From NCBI RefSeq assembly GCF_008364825.1, contig NZ_VTTO01000001.1:564837-628836 (forward strand): a DNA stretch of 64,000 bases, read 5' to 3'. A model generated the notes under the pieces. The model ran no database searches, was not told the DNA's origin, and worked only from the letters and a program-made list of their open reading frames with translations. The translations under genes were made by a program, and so were the position numbers. Of this stretch, positions 1 to 13,311 are shown one piece after another. Position 1 is the first letter of the stretch; each line of letters starts with the position of its first letter. The DNA is from Azospirillum sp. B21 (GTDB lineage Bacteria; Pseudomonadota; Alphaproteobacteria; Azospirillales; Azospirillaceae).

Positions 1-2
1 AG

Positions 3-932
3 AAGCATGTCGCCGTCCTGATGGGCGGCTGGTCGGCCGAGCGCGAGGTGTCGCTGGTCAGCGGCGCCGGCGTCGCCAAGGCGCTGGAAGAGGAAGGCTA
101 CCGCGTCACCGCCATCGACGTGCAGCGCGACCTGGGCGGGCTGATGCACGCCCTGACCAACCCGCGCCCCGACGTGGTGTTCAACGCCCTGCACGGCCGC
201 GGCGGCGAGGACGGGACGATCCAGGGCGTGCTGGAGTTCCTGGGCCTGCCCTACACCCATTCCGGCGTCCAGGCCGCCGCCATCGCCATGGACAAGGCGA
301 TGACCAAGCGCGTGCTGGACACCGTCGGCATCCGCTCCCCCAAAGGAATGGTGCTCTCCCGTGGCGAGATCACCGGCGGTACCCACCCCATGCCGGCGCC
401 CTATATCGTCAAGCCTGTGGACGAAGGCTCGACCGTTGGCGTAACCCTGGTCCGCGAGGGGCAGAACAGCCCGGTCGGCGACGATAGCTTCTTCGGGGGG
501 GCCTTTGGGGAGCGCGTGCTGGTCGAGGAGTTCATCCCCGGTCGCGAGCTGACCGTGGGCGTCATGGGTGACCGCGCTTTGGCGGTGACCGAGATCGTCT
601 TCCAGGCTCAGGTCTACGACTACACCGCGAAATACAGCGCCGGCCATGCCGTCCACACCATCCCCGCCGCGATCCCCGAGGCCGTGGCGGAGGAGGCGAA
701 GCGGCTGGCGGTGCTGGCGCACCACACCCTGGGCTGCCGGGGTGTCTCGCGCAGCGACTTCCGCTGGGATGACGGCCGGCCGGGAACCGACGGGCTGTAC
801 TTCCTGGAGATCAACAACCAGCCGGGCATGACGCCCCTGTCGCTGGTGCCCGAACAGGCGGCGCATGTGGGAATTTCCTACGGCGCGCTGGTCGGCTGGC
901 TCGTGGAGAATGCCGCATGTCAGCTCGCCTGA
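3..932 (+). CDS. ddl: D-alanine--D-alanine ligase (5' end cut by window)
   Basis: ATP-dependent ligase that makes the D-Ala-D-Ala dipeptide for peptidoglycan in the cytoplasm. The reading frame is already open at base 3 and begins KHVAVLMGGWSAEREVSLVS, the usual Ddl N-terminus, so the true start lies a few codons before the window; the ATG at 21 is internal. About 309 residues are present, close to the family's full length. ATP-grasp features are visible: IVKPVDEGSTVGV in the middle and FLEINNQPGMTP near the C-terminus, which carries the Mg-binding Glu/Asn. Its 3' end overlaps ftsQ by 16 bases, as expected for the end of a dcw (division and cell wall) cluster. Confidence 0.95.
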   Translation, partial: KHVAVLMGGWSAEREVSLVSGAGVAKALEEEGYRVTAIDVQRDLGGLMHALTNPRPDVVFNALHGRGGEDGTIQGVLEFLGLPYTHSGVQAAAIAMDKAMTKRVLDTVGIRSPKGMVLSRGEITGGTHPMPAPYIVKPVDEGSTVGVTLVREGQNSPVGDDSFFGGAFGERVLVEEFIPGRELTVGVMGDRALAVTEIVFQAQVYDYTAKYSAGHAVHTIPAAIPEAVAEEAKRLAVLAHHTLGCRGVSRSDFRWDDGRPGTDGLYFLEINNQPGMTPLSLVPEQAAHVGISYGALVGWLVENAACQLA

Positions 933-1879
933 TGGCCGATCCGGACTTCCGCGCCGCCGCCGCCGGTGCGCGCGCCCGGGACGAGATGCCGACCCCGCCG
1001 CGCGCCATGGCCGCGTCGGCGCAGAAAGGCAAGCGCCGCCGCGCCTGGCCGCGCTGGACCCGCTCGGCCGTCAAGGCGGCGCTGATCCTGGTCCCGGTGC
1101 TGGGTCTGACCGCTGCCGCCGGTTCGACCTGGAAGCGCGGCACCCTGGCCGACACGCTTGAGGCAGCCCGCGAAAGCGTCATCCAGACCACCGGCGACCT
1201 GGGCTTCCGCCTGTCGGAGATCCTGGTGGTCGGCCGCAGCGAGACGGAACGCGACGCCGTGCTCGACGCGCTGGGCGTGCGTCGGGGCGAGCCGATCCTG
1301 TCTATCGACCTCGCCGAGGCCAAGCAGCGGCTTGAAGAGCTTCCCTGGGTTTCATCGGCCTCCATCGAGCGCCGGCTGCCCGGCTTCCTCTACATCCGCC
1401 TGTCGGAACGCCAGCCGATGGCGATCTGGCAGCATGAGCGGCAGTTCACCGTCATCGACCGCGCCGGCCGTCCGCTGGCCGACGCGGCGGAACTGGCGCG
1501 CCGCGGCAACCAGCGCATCGACACGCTGCCCCAGGTGATCGGCGCCAACGCCCCGCAGCAGGTCCACACCCTGCTGTCGGCGCTGGACAGCGCCCCCACC
1601 GTGGCCCCGCTGCTGTCCTCGGCCAGCTGGATCAGCGACCGGCGCTGGAACCTGCAACTCAGCAACGGCGTGACGGTGAAGCTGCCGGAAGGCACCGCGG
1701 AGATGCGCCGCGCGCTCCTGCAGCTGGAGCAGATGCATACGGCCAGCCATGTGCTGGACCGCGACATCGTCGCCATCGACCTGCGGCTGCCCGGCCGCGC
1801 CGCGATCCAGACCTCCGCCACCGCCCAGCTTCCGGGCTGGGAGGATGAGTCGAAGAAGAAGAACGGCAAGAAATCATAG
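917..1879 (+). CDS. ftsQ: Cell division protein FtsQ
   Basis: Bitopic inner-membrane divisome protein that links early and late division proteins. The 320 residues comprise a basic cytoplasmic N-terminus of about 50 residues, one transmembrane segment (about 51-70) and a periplasmic part. That part starts with a POTRA-type domain (about 98-165, motif ILVVGRSETERDAVLDALGV and then LPWVSSASIERRLPG), followed by the FtsQ-specific domain. The C-terminus is a lysine-rich tail (DESKKKNGKKS). An in-frame ATG five codons downstream (932) is an alternative start that would abolish most of the overlap with ddl. Its place between ddl and ftsA supports the assignment. Confidence 0.93.
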   Translation: MSARLMADPDFRAAAAGARARDEMPTPPRAMAASAQKGKRRRAWPRWTRSAVKAALILVPVLGLTAAAGSTWKRGTLADTLEAARESVIQTTGDLGFRLSEILVVGRSETERDAVLDALGVRRGEPILSIDLAEAKQRLEELPWVSSASIERRLPGFLYIRLSERQPMAIWQHERQFTVIDRAGRPLADAAELARRGNQRIDTLPQVIGANAPQQVHTLLSALDSAPTVAPLLSSASWISDRRWNLQLSNGVTVKLPEGTAEMRRALLQLEQMHTASHVLDRDIVAIDLRLPGRAAIQTSATAQLPGWEDESKKKNGKKS

Positions 1880-1968
1880 GACGCACCGGCGGCAGGCTCT
1901 TGTCGGGAAACCCTTGTGGGAAAGAGCTTATCGCCGGCAGACAGGGGTAGAGGGGAAGTTTGGGGGGC

Positions 1969-3252
1969 ATGTTCGGGATGGGATTCAACGGCGCCAAGAA
2001 GCCGAAGCGGCCGGCCCGTGGCGGAATCGTCACGGCGCTGGACGTCGGCTCGACGAAGGTGTGCTGCGTCATCGCGCGGATGGAGGAGCCCGGCTCCCTT
2101 CGCGTGATCGGCGTCGGCCACCAGATCGCCACGGGCATCCGCGCCGGAACCATCATCGACATGGAGGCGGCGGAAACCTCGATCGGTGCCGCCGTGCATG
2201 CCGCCGAACAGATGGCCGGCGAGACGGTGCACGACGTCGTCGTCAACCTGTCGATGGGCCAGCCGCGTTCCCACGCCTTCACCGCCACGGTCCCCGTCTC
2301 CGGCCAGGAGGTGACGGAGGGCGACATCCGCCGCGCCATGGCCCATGCCCGCACCCTGCAGGCCGGCCCCGATCAGGCGCTGATCCACACCATTCCGCTG
2401 GGCTTCAGCCTGGACGGCAGCCGCGGCATCCGCGATCCCAAGGGGATGAGCGGCCATTCGCTGGGCGCCCAGCTGCATGTCGTCACCGCCGCGGCCGGCG
2501 CCATCCGCACGCTGCACGCCTGCATCGCCCGCTGCCACCTGAACATCGAATCCATCGTGGTCAGCCCCTTCGCCTCCGGCCTCGCCTGTCTGGTGGAGGA
2601 CGAGATGGAGATGGGCGCGGCCTGCGTCGACATCGGCGGCGGCGGCACGACAATCTCGATCTTCTCCGAAGGCAATCTGGTCTGGACCGGCTTCGTGCCC
2701 TTGGGCGGCCGGCATGTCACCAACGACATCGCCCACGGGCTGACCACGCCGCTGGTCCATGCCGAACGGCTGAAGGTGCTCTACGGCAGCGCCCGGGTGA
2801 ACCCGGCCGACGAGCGCGAGATGATCGAGGTGCCGCAGATCGGTGAGGACGAGCGCAGCGGCAGCGGCACCGCCAGCCACCCGCGCTCCTTCCTGGTCAG
2901 CATCATCCAGGCGCGGATGGAAGAGATCTTCGAAGAGGTGCGCAGCGCCATCGAGCAGTCGGGCCATTCCCGGCTGGTCGGCCGGCGCGTCGTGCTGACC
3001 GGCGGCGCCAGCCAGCTGCCCAACACGCGCGACATGGCCGCCCCCATTCTGGACAAGCAGGTCCGCATCGCCCGCCCGACCCGGATCGCCGGCCTCAACG
3101 AGGCCCATGGCGGCCCGGCCTTCGCGACGGTCGCGGGCCTTCTCCTACACGCCGTCCGCAACCCGACGGAGCTGATGGTGACCGGCCACGAGGCGGTCGC
3201 GTCAACCGGGCTCATCGGCCGCGTCGGCCTGTGGCTGCGGGAGAATCTGTAG
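1969..3252 (+). CDS. ftsA: Cell division protein FtsA
   Basis: Actin-like ATPase that tethers FtsZ filaments to the membrane and recruits later divisome proteins. An upstream in-frame TTG at 1960 exists, but the ATG at 1969 is preceded by AGGGGAAG at a good distance, so it is preferred; the protein is then 427 residues. The phosphate-binding motif [14 protein letters not shown] lies near the N-terminus, the 1C (SHS2) region contains [15 protein letters not shown], and the second phosphate motif is [15 protein letters not shown]. The C-terminus VGLWLRENL is a plausible amphipathic membrane-targeting helix. It lies 89 bases after ftsQ and 122 bases before ftsZ. Confidence 0.96.
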   Translation: MFGMGFNGAKKPKRPARGGIVTALDVGSTKVCCVIARMEEPGSLRVIGVGHQIATGIRAGTIIDMEAAETSIGAAVHAAEQMAGETVHDVVVNLSMGQPRSHAFTATVPVSGQEVTEGDIRRAMAHARTLQAGPDQALIHTIPLGFSLDGSRGIRDPKGMSGHSLGAQLHVVTAAAGAIRTLHACIARCHLNIESIVVSPFASGLACLVEDEMEMGAACVDIGGGGTTISIFSEGNLVWTGFVPLGGRHVTNDIAHGLTTPLVHAERLKVLYGSARVNPADEREMIEVPQIGEDERSGSGTASHPRSFLVSIIQARMEEIFEEVRSAIEQSGHSRLVGRRVVLTGGASQLPNTRDMAAPILDKQVRIARPTRIAGLNEAHGGPAFATVAGLLLHAVRNPTELMVTGHEAVASTGLIGRVGLWLRENL

Positions 3253-3374
3253 ATGATCCTTCCCGCCGCCATCCACCGATTCCCGAACGGACAGACACCG
3301 GACACAACCGGGCACCGGTCGCGGCATATCAAACATCAAACCCAACGAAAACAGGTTGTGGAGGCCTGAACAGC

Positions 3375-5309
3375 ATGATCAACGTGACCATCCCCCAGAT
3401 CGAGCCCGAACTGAAGCCGCGCATCACCGTGTTCGGCGTCGGCGGCGCCGGCGGCAACGCCGTCAACAACATGATCAAGTCGAATCTGGAAGGCGTGGAC
3501 TTCGTCGTCGGCAACACCGACGCGCAGGCGCTGAAGGGTTCCTTGTGCGAGAAGCGCATCCAGCTGGGCACCGGCACCACCCGCGGCCTCGGCGCCGGCT
3601 CCAAGCCGGATGTCGGCCGTGCGTCGGCCGAGGAGCAGATCGACGAGATCGTCCAGTATCTCGAAGGCTCCAACATGGTGTTCATCACCGCCGGCATGGG
3701 CGGCGGCACCGGCACCGGTGCGGCACCGGTCATCGCGCGCGCCGCCCGCGAGCGCGGCATCCTGACCGTCGGCGTCGTCACCAAGCCCTTCCATTTCGAG
3801 GGCGGTCACCGCATGCGGCTGGCCGAGGGCGGCATCGCCGAGCTGCAGCAGTATGTCGATACCCTGATCATCATCCCGAACCAGAACCTGTTCCGCATCG
3901 CCAACGAGAAGACGACCTTCGCGGACGCTTTCAAGATGGCCGACGACGTTCTGCATTCGGGCGTGCGCGGCGTCACCGACCTGATGGTGATGCCCGGCCT
4001 GATCAACCTGGATTTCGCCGACATCCGGTCCGTCATGACCGAGATGGGCAAGGCGATGATGGGCACCGGCGAGGCCGGCGGCGAGCGCCGCGCCATCGAG
4101 GCCGCCGAGGCCGCCATCTCCAACCCGCTGCTGGACGACGTGTCGATGAAGGGTGCCCGCGGCGTCCTCATCAACATCACCGGCGGCTACGACATGACCC
4201 TGTTCGAGGTCGACGAGGCCGCCAACCGCGTCCGTGACGAGGTCGACCCCGATGCCAACATCATCTTCGGCTCGACCTTCGACAGCTCGCTGGACGGCGT
4301 GATGCGCGTGTCGGTCGTCGCCACCGGCATCGACGCCGCGGCGATGAGCAACCCGCGCACCCTGCACCCGGTCAACCTGTCGCTGGTCGGCGACCGCGCC
4401 AAGAAGCCGGGCGCTCCCGGCAATCTGACCGGCGCGCCGGTCGCCCCGGCCGGTGCCCCCGGTTCGCCCATCCCCAGCGCCGCCATCGGCCTGCGGACTC
4501 CGCAGCCGGTGACCGCCGGTGCCGCCGCGATCCAGCACGACCCGGCCCAGCAGCACGCCCCCCAACAGCATGAGGCGCCGAAGCCGGCCGCCGGTCCGTT
4601 GCATGGCGAGAACCAGGGCGGCCATTTCTTCGCGCCGAAGCCGGCCGATGCCGGTCCGCGCCAGCCGGTGACCGTCGGCGCCGCCCCGCTGTCCGCTCCC
4701 CAGCCGCAGCAGCCCGCTGTCCATCAGCAGGCCCCGCAGGCTCACCAGCAGCCGCAGCAGCAACAGCCGCAGCAGCCGGTCTCCCACCAGCAGGCCCCGC
4801 AGGCCCACCAGCATCACCATCACGCCGCCCCGCAGGCTCACCAGCCGCATCCGGGCGGCCTGTCGGTCGGCCCGGCTCCGGCGCAGGCGCCCGCTCCGGA
4901 GCCGGCGCCCGCCCGCAAAGGGAACTTCCTGTTCGGTCTGGTGACCGGACTCGGCCGCAAGTCGGAACCGGCGCACCCGCCGGCCCCGCAGCCCGCGCCG
5001 CAGGCCTACCAGCCGCAGCCGGCCCCGCAGCAGTACCAGCCGGCCCCGCAGGGCTATCCGCAGCAGCAGCCGGCCTACCCGCAGCAGCCGCAGGCGCCCC
5101 AGGCCTATCAGCCGGCTCCGTCCTACCCGACCGCTCCGCAGCAGGCTCCGGTGTATCCGCAGCAGCAGGCGGCGCCGCAGCAGGCCCCGCAGGCGCCCAG
5201 CTATCCGGCCGCTCCGCAGCAGATGGCCCCGGCCCCCCGCGCCGATGCCAAGCCGGGTGAGCAGGAGGAGCTGGACATCCCGGCGTTCCTGCGCCGTCAG
5301 GCCAACTGA
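3375..5309 (+). CDS. ftsZ: Cell division GTPase FtsZ with very long C-terminal linker
   Basis: Tubulin-like GTPase that forms the Z ring. The frame is open from 3231, but homology starts at [20 protein letters not shown]; the ATG at 3375 follows GGAGG by about ten bases. The GTP-binding signature [13 protein letters not shown] is intact, as is the T7-loop region [13 protein letters not shown]. The globular core ends near residue 330. A linker of roughly 290 residues rich in Q, P, A and H follows, ending in the conserved FtsA/ZipA-binding peptide [12 protein letters not shown]. At 644 residues it is far longer than E. coli FtsZ (383). The linker lacks frameshifts and keeps GC-rich codon use, so it looks coding. 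Confidence 0.97.
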   Translation: MINVTIPQIEPELKPRITVFGVGGAGGNAVNNMIKSNLEGVDFVVGNTDAQALKGSLCEKRIQLGTGTTRGLGAGSKPDVGRASAEEQIDEIVQYLEGSNMVFITAGMGGGTGTGAAPVIARAARERGILTVGVVTKPFHFEGGHRMRLAEGGIAELQQYVDTLIIIPNQNLFRIANEKTTFADAFKMADDVLHSGVRGVTDLMVMPGLINLDFADIRSVMTEMGKAMMGTGEAGGERRAIEAAEAAISNPLLDDVSMKGARGVLINITGGYDMTLFEVDEAANRVRDEVDPDANIIFGSTFDSSLDGVMRVSVVATGIDAAAMSNPRTLHPVNLSLVGDRAKKPGAPGNLTGAPVAPAGAPGSPIPSAAIGLRTPQPVTAGAAAIQHDPAQQHAPQQHEAPKPAAGPLHGENQGGHFFAPKPADAGPRQPVTVGAAPLSAPQPQQPAVHQQAPQAHQQPQQQQPQQPVSHQQAPQAHQHHHHAAPQAHQPHPGGLSVGPAPAQAPAPEPAPARKGNFLFGLVTGLGRKSEPAHPPAPQPAPQAYQPQPAPQQYQPAPQGYPQQQPAYPQQPQAPQAYQPAPSYPTAPQQAPVYPQQQAAPQQAPQAPSYPAAPQQMAPAPRADAKPGEQEELDIPAFLRRQAN

Positions 5310-5325
5310 GCGCCCACCGTTCCGG

Positions 5326-5351
5326 ACCGCCGCGGCCTTTTCCGCGGCGGT
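5326..5351 (+). terminator. Perfect hairpin just after ftsZ
   Basis: ACCGCCGCGG and CCGCGGCGGT form a 10-bp perfect stem around the loop CCTTTT, starting 17 bases after the ftsZ stop. There is no T tract behind it, so it may stabilise the mRNA 3' end or pause polymerase rather than terminate alone. Confidence 0.45.
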
Positions 5352-5445
5352 CGGCCGATCCCGGCGAAAGCCGGAGATAACCGCCGTCGCCGCAGCCTCC
5401 TAATCGCGGTGCCGGCGGCTCCACAACCTGACCGAACCTCTCGGA

Positions 5446-5481
5446 CCCCGGGACGCCTCCGCGCGTTTCCGGGGATTTTTT
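5446..5481 (+). terminator. Intrinsic terminator of the fts operon
   Basis: CCCCGG-GACGC pairs with GCGTT-(T)-CCGGGG (one G-T pair, one bulged T) and is followed by ATTTTTTG. Stem plus six T's is a typical Rho-independent terminator on the plus strand, 137 bases after ftsZ. The rest of the 419-base ftsZ-lpxC gap holds the 5326-5351 hairpin and the lpxC leader/promoter region; I see no gene in it. Confidence 0.75.
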
Positions 5482-5728
5482 GTTGCGTCACTATTGTGCG
5501 TATAGCCGATTGCTTGCAAATCGCGCCTCTTTTGCCCTGCAACAAACGGTAACAATGAGTGATTTGCCGATTTCCGAGCCCGAGTGTTACCTATCAGCAT
5601 GGTCGAAAGCGAAAGCCGCCGACGCGATGATCTCCCAAGATCATTCGGCGCGGCATCGCCGGGAACCTCCCCTTCATGACCAAGATGGAAAAGACATCGT
5701 GGCCAACAATCGCAGCAACGCGGACGGC

Positions 5729-6634
5729 ATGTTCCAGCAGACCCTGAAGAAGTCGGTGACCATCGCCGGCGTCGGTCTGCATTCGGGCGTCATCGTCACG
5801 CTGACGATTTCCCCGGCCGATGCGAATTCCGGGATCACCTTCCATCGCACCGACATCCGTGGTGCCGCCGCTGTCATTCCGGCGCGCTGGGACACGGTGG
5901 TCGACACCCGTCTGTGCACCGTGATCGGTAACGACCATGGCACCACCGTCGGCACGATTGAGCATCTGATGTCCGCGCTGGCCGGCTGCGGCATCGACAA
6001 TGCCGTCGTTTCGCTGGACGGCATCGAGGTGCCGATCATGGACGGCAGCGCCGCCCCCTTCGTCGCCGCCATCGAGCAGGCCGGCATCGCCGTGCAGAAG
6101 GCCCCGCGCCGCGTCATCCGCATCCTGAAACCGGTCGTCATCGGCGACGGTGTGAAGAGTGCGTCCTTCACCCCCGACGTCGCGACCACCTACAGCTTCG
6201 AGATCGACTTCGACAGCGCCGCCATCTCCCGTCAGGCGCATGCGCTGGAGATTGACACCGACAGCTTCAAGGACGAGATCAGCCGCGCCCGTACCTTCGG
6301 CTTCCTGCATGAGGTCGAGGGGCTGCGCAAGATGGGCCTCGCCCGCGGCGGCTCGCTGGACAACGCAGTGGTCATCTCCGGCGACACGGTGATGAACGCC
6401 GAGGGCCTGCGCTTCAGTGACGAGTTCGTGCGCCACAAGATCCTGGACGCTGTTGGCGATCTGTATCTGGCCGGTGCGCCCATTGTCGGGCACTTCCACG
6501 GCGTGCGCTCCGGCCATGCCCTGAACAACCAGTTGCTGCGCGCCCTGTTCGCCGACCGCAGCGCCTGGCGCTATGAGACGGCGGTGTCGCTGCCGGTCGC
6601 GCGCCGCGGCCTGGAGCAGCTGGCGGTCGCCTGA
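5729..6634 (+). CDS. lpxC: UDP-3-O-acyl-N-acetylglucosamine deacetylase
   Basis: Zinc deacetylase that performs the committed step of lipid A synthesis in the cytoplasm. From MFQQTLKKSVTIAGVGLHSG the protein is 301 residues, the family's usual length. Zinc and catalytic residues are visible in TIEHLMSALAGCG, HKILDAVGDLYL and GHFHGVRSGHALN. The frame is open back to 5480; a GTG at 5699 would add ten residues and cannot be excluded, since neither start has a strong ribosome-binding site. It follows ftsZ as in many alphaproteobacteria, but the terminator at 5446-5481 implies its own promoter within the preceding 250 bases. Confidence 0.95.
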   Translation: MFQQTLKKSVTIAGVGLHSGVIVTLTISPADANSGITFHRTDIRGAAAVIPARWDTVVDTRLCTVIGNDHGTTVGTIEHLMSALAGCGIDNAVVSLDGIEVPIMDGSAAPFVAAIEQAGIAVQKAPRRVIRILKPVVIGDGVKSASFTPDVATTYSFEIDFDSAAISRQAHALEIDTDSFKDEISRARTFGFLHEVEGLRKMGLARGGSLDNAVVISGDTVMNAEGLRFSDEFVRHKILDAVGDLYLAGAPIVGHFHGVRSGHALNNQLLRALFADRSAWRYETAVSLPVARRGLEQLAVA

Positions 6635-6680
6635 CCACAGCCTGTTTTCGATTGGGCCGTTTTCGATTGGGTTTGCCCCT

Positions 6681-6710
6681 GCCCTCCCCTCTCGGGGAGG
6701 GCTTTTTCTT
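6681..6710 (+). terminator. Intrinsic terminator of lpxC
   Basis: GCCCTCCCC and GGGGAGGGC form a 9-bp perfect stem with a TCTC loop, followed by TTTTTCTTT; it lies 46 bases after the lpxC stop. Just upstream GTTTTCGATTGGG occurs twice as a direct repeat. Confidence 0.85.
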
Positions 6711-6751
6711 TGCGCGAACTCCCCTCCCCTGCCGTCGGTAAGAGTCGTGCA

Positions 6752-6787
6752 AAAGAAAAAGCGCCCTCCCCTCTCGGATTGGGCGCT
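6752..6787 (-). terminator. Intrinsic terminator for minus-strand (hemerythrin) transcript
   Basis: On the minus strand AGCGCCC pairs with GGGCGCT around a 14-base loop and is followed by TTTTCTTTT. It faces the lpxC terminator and would end transcription of the bacteriohemerythrin gene after it has passed the palindromic element at 6870-7043. Confidence 0.6.
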
Positions 6788-6869
6788 CACTGCATTTTCG
6801 TGCCAGTTTGCAATTTTCTGAACTATTTCAGCATTTTAGGTAATTTTCTTCAGATACCGCTTCGAGAGC

Positions 6870-7043
6870 GCTTGCGTTAAGCCCCTCTCCCCTTGCGGGG
6901 CGGGATCGGCCAAACGCCAACGGCGTTTTGCCGATCCGCGGGTTGGGGTGAGGGGTTGCAAGCCTGATTCCCACCGACCTTCGGTCGGCAGCACCCCTCA
7001 TCCCATCCCTTCTCCCGCAAGGGGAGAAGGGCTACTGGCAAGC
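6870..7043. repeat. Palindromic intergenic element A (sub-family 3)
   Basis: An inverted-repeat element between convergent lpxC and the hemerythrin gene. The ends GCTTGC and GCAAGC are complementary, and the arms GCCCCTCTCCCC.. and ..GGGGAGAAGGGC pair with each other. An inner hairpin (GGATCGGCAAAACGCC-like strands around 6902-6937) is also present. It shares the core CCTCACCCCAACCC / CTCTCCCGCAAGGGGAGAGGGG vocabulary with the element at 14415-14607. It contains no credible reading frame. Confidence 0.75.
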
Positions 7044-7076
7044 AATGGTCCCGACCAGATAGAAAGTTCTTCTCCC

Positions 7077-7496
7077 CTACCCCGCGACCGCCAGTTCCGC
7101 TTCGCTGCCGGCATATTCGCCGAAGCGGGTGTCTTCCTTCAGAATGTGCTTGCCGAGCCAATCGGAGCAGAACAGGAAAACCTCCTCGCCACTGATGCTG
7201 CCGCCGTTGGCGCGGAAGTCGTCGCGGTAGCTTTCGACCTGACGGGTCAGATTGTCGTGCAGAGCCTTGTGTGCGGCGAAGGTCGGGTAGTTCAGGCGCT
7301 GCATTTGCGCCTCCTCCTCCGCAAAATGGTGGCGGGTATAGGCGATCAGTTCGTCCAGGATCGCTTCGATCAGGGCGGGATCCTGGCGATTGGCATCGTC
7401 ATACAGCTTGTTGACGATGGCGATCAGGACGCGGTGATCCTCGTCCAGAGCGTCGTTGCCGACGCTCATCCAGCGCGACCACTGAATTGGCTCCAT
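7077..7496 (-). CDS. Bacteriohemerythrin
   Basis: Small non-heme di-iron oxygen-binding protein of 139 residues. The iron ligands of the family are in place: DEDHRVL near residue 20, HHFAEEEAQM (H-x3-E), HKALHDNL (H-x4-H) and KHILKEDTRF (H-x4-D) at the C-terminus. The frame is open to 7637, but the ATG at 7496 (MEPIQWSRWMSVG) matches the family start and follows AAGGAA at six bases. It stands alone between lpxC (convergent) and ligA. In motile microaerobic bacteria such single-domain proteins are thought to carry, store or sense O2; its exact role here is not shown by the sequence. Confidence 0.92.
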   Translation of the reverse strand: MEPIQWSRWMSVGNDALDEDHRVLIAIVNKLYDDANRQDPALIEAILDELIAYTRHHFAEEEAQMQRLNYPTFAAHKALHDNLTRQVESYRDDFRANGGSISGEEVFLFCSDWLGKHILKEDTRFGEYAGSEAELAVAG

Positions 7497-7705
7497 GGCG
7501 TTTCCTTCATCCCCCTTCGTTGGGTGCCGGGCAGGCGGGTGCGGGCGTTGGCCACCCGTCGACCCCGCCCTGATCCAGGGTCGGGCCGCCTGCTTGGCAT
7601 TGTTTCGCTTCTGACCATAAGCGTTGTCTGATCTCACTCCCCCAGCCTCCGTCCGTCAATCCGAGCGAACGGAGATGCGACATTTTGGCTAAGGCCGGCG
7701 TCCGG

Positions 7706-10195
<2,490 letters not shown>

Positions 10196-10237
10196 CTATA
10201 TACTGACGGGCACATCTTTTCGGAGTCCGCCTGCCTG

Positions 10238-10774
10238 ATGAGCAAAGCCCATCTCCCGGACCTGCGCATCGACGACCGTATGATCGTCGCCGCCGCTCTG
10301 GACCGCATCCTCTACGACGATCCCGACCATTTCGCGGCGGAGGACGCGCGCACCGTACGCCGCCTGATCCCCTACGGCCGCTCCGGCTGGCTGCGGCTGG
10401 GCTTCCGTGCCGAGACCCAGGGTCCCTCGATGAAGGGCGAGGCCGCGGGGATCGGCGACGTACGGATGGAAGGCGACAAGAAGGTGGTGGAGGGCAGCGT
10501 CGGCGAATCGACCGCCTGGCGCTGCGGCCAGTACAAAATCACCAACCATGGCGGCGACCTGGAAATCTGGCAGGTGATGAGCGATGAATACGCGCCGGAA
10601 CCGAAGGGCGCCCGGCTGGAGTTCGACGCACATGGCGAGCCGGAACGGCTGACCTTCTTCCAGCCGCGGGACATCGAGCTGCGGATTCCCTTCACCAGCA
10701 TGGCCGTCGGCGTGCGGCTCGGCGGGTGGCAGTTCTGGAAGCAGGTGGCGGAGGGGGCGGGCGCCGTAGGCTGA
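10238..10774 (+). CDS. Conserved hypothetical protein (178 aa)
   Basis: I do not recognise the family. The ATG at 10238 begins MSKAHLPDLRIDDRMIVAAALDR; CGGAG lies about 13 bases upstream and a TATACT-like -10 lies at 10198-10203, which suggests its own promoter in the gap after the ligA start (divergent genes). The protein is soluble, with no signal peptide or membrane segment, and is rich in beta-type stretches (GSVGESTAWRCGQYKITNHG, RLTFFQPRDIELRIPFTSM), possibly a small beta barrel or sandwich. The frame continues open 5' for more than 1.9 kb only because that stretch is antisense to ligA. It ends 16 bases before palindromic element B. Confidence 0.7.
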   Translation: MSKAHLPDLRIDDRMIVAAALDRILYDDPDHFAAEDARTVRRLIPYGRSGWLRLGFRAETQGPSMKGEAAGIGDVRMEGDKKVVEGSVGESTAWRCGQYKITNHGGDLEIWQVMSDEYAPEPKGARLEFDAHGEPERLTFFQPRDIELRIPFTSMAVGVRLGGWQFWKQVAEGAGAVG

Positions 10775-10789
10775 AGTTCTGCTTCGAGT

Positions 10790-10911
10790 ACCCCCTCCCC
10801 ATCCCTCCCCCGCGTTCCGCGGGAGAGGGGGTAGGACGCTTGGCGAGACTTATGTAAAGGACAGCGGCAGTCCCCTCTCCCACCGCAGGTGGGGGAGGGT
10901 TAGGGAGGGGG
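10790..10911. repeat. Palindromic intergenic element B (sub-family 2)
   Basis: Two hairpin arms in inverted orientation between the convergent gene at 10238 and guaB. ACCCCCTCCCCATCCCTCCC at the left is complementary to the right end GGAGGGTTAGGGAGGGGGC, and each arm has its own stem (CCCGCGTTCCGCGGG on the left, CCCACCGCAGGTGGG on the right). It is closely related to the element at 40731-40855. Confidence 0.75.
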
Positions 10912-10944
10912 CAACCGTCAGCCGACGCCTACCCCCAAACACCC

Positions 10945-12483
<1,539 letters not shown>

Positions 12484-12530
12484 CCCGTGCGCACACAGCA
12501 TCTGTTATGCAAGTGCGAAAAGAAGCGCGC

Positions 12531-13238
12531 TCAGTCGTTCACGTTGCCGCCGCGGAAGCCGGTTGCGACGACGTAGGTCTCCGACGATTCGGCGCGGCTG
12601 GCCGGCGGCTTGGCGTGCTTGACCACGGCGAAATCGCGCCGCAGCCGGTCGAGCAGCGAACGCTCCGCCCCGCCCTGGAACAGCTTGGCGACGAAGGCGC
12701 CGCCGGGGGCCAGCACCTCCTCCGCGAAATCGTAAGCCGCTTCGGCCAACCCCATGATGCGGAGGTGGTCGGTCTGCTGGTGGCCGGTGGTGGGCGCGGC
12801 CATGTCGCTCAGCACCAGGTCGGCCGGGCCGCCCAGCGCGTCCTTCAACGCCTCGGCGGCGCCTTCCTCCAGGAAGTCGGCCTGCATGGTGGTGGCGCCG
12901 GGGACCGGGTCCATCGGCAGGATGTCCAGCCCGACGACCTTCCAGCCGTCCTTGGCGGTCTGCACCCTCTCCACCGCGATCTGCGTCCAGCCGCCGGGGG
13001 CGGCGCCGAGATCGACCACGCGCTTGCCGGGGCCGAGCAGGCGGAACTTCTCGTCCAGCTGCAGCAACTTGAACGCGGCGCGCGAGCGGTAGCCGCGCTT
13101 GGTCGCCTCGGCCACATAGGGGTCGTTCAGGTGGCGCTCCAGCCAGCGCTTGGAGGATTCCGTGCGCTTGCCGGCGGTCTTCACACGGACCGTGGCACGG
13201 CGCCCGCCCGGGCGCGTCGACGGAGTCTTTTCGGTCAT
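12531..13238 (-). CDS. rlmE: 23S rRNA 2'-O-methyltransferase RlmE (FtsJ/RrmJ)
   Basis: SAM-dependent enzyme that methylates the ribose of U2552 in the 23S rRNA A-loop, late in 50S assembly. There are 235 residues from MTEKTPSTRPGGRR. The basic N-terminus precedes SRAAFKLLQLDEKF. The SAM motif I is RVVDLGAAPGGWTQIA, the acidic catalytic stretch is DLVLSDMAAPTTGH, and the catalytic lysine is in GGAFVAKLFQGG. This corresponds to the family's K-D-K-E tetrad. The start at 13238 is chosen over the upstream in-frame 13304, which would add unrelated sequence overlapping the intergenic gap. It follows ppx by 73 bases on the same strand. Confidence 0.95.
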   Translation of the reverse strand: MTEKTPSTRPGGRRATVRVKTAGKRTESSKRWLERHLNDPYVAEATKRGYRSRAAFKLLQLDEKFRLLGPGKRVVDLGAAPGGWTQIAVERVQTAKDGWKVVGLDILPMDPVPGATTMQADFLEEGAAEALKDALGGPADLVLSDMAAPTTGHQQTDHLRIMGLAEAAYDFAEEVLAPGGAFVAKLFQGGAERSLLDRLRRDFAVVKHAKPPASRAESSETYVVATGFRGGNVND

Positions 13239-13311
13239 GATCGCTGCAGTTCCTCGGTCATCCGGCACGGGCGGGGAATCTTCTCCCCTGCCCGGCCCAT
13301 ACAAATTCCGG

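Noticed and set aside
1390..3108. Minus-strand 572-codon frame over ftsQ/ftsA
   Set aside because: Antisense composition artefact; no homology and covers two certain genes.
4680..5240. CRISPR-like regularity in the CAG/CCG-rich ftsZ 3' region
   Set aside because: Irregular in-frame low-complexity codons with no constant repeat-spacer structure.
3336..5424. Minus-strand frames over ftsZ, including a Pro/Ala-rich one over the linker
   Set aside because: Complement of a repetitive GC-rich coding region; no start signals or domains.
6948..7631. Plus-strand frame across palindromic element A and opposite the hemerythrin gene
   Set aside because: It runs through repeat sequence and antisense of a clear bacteriohemerythrin.
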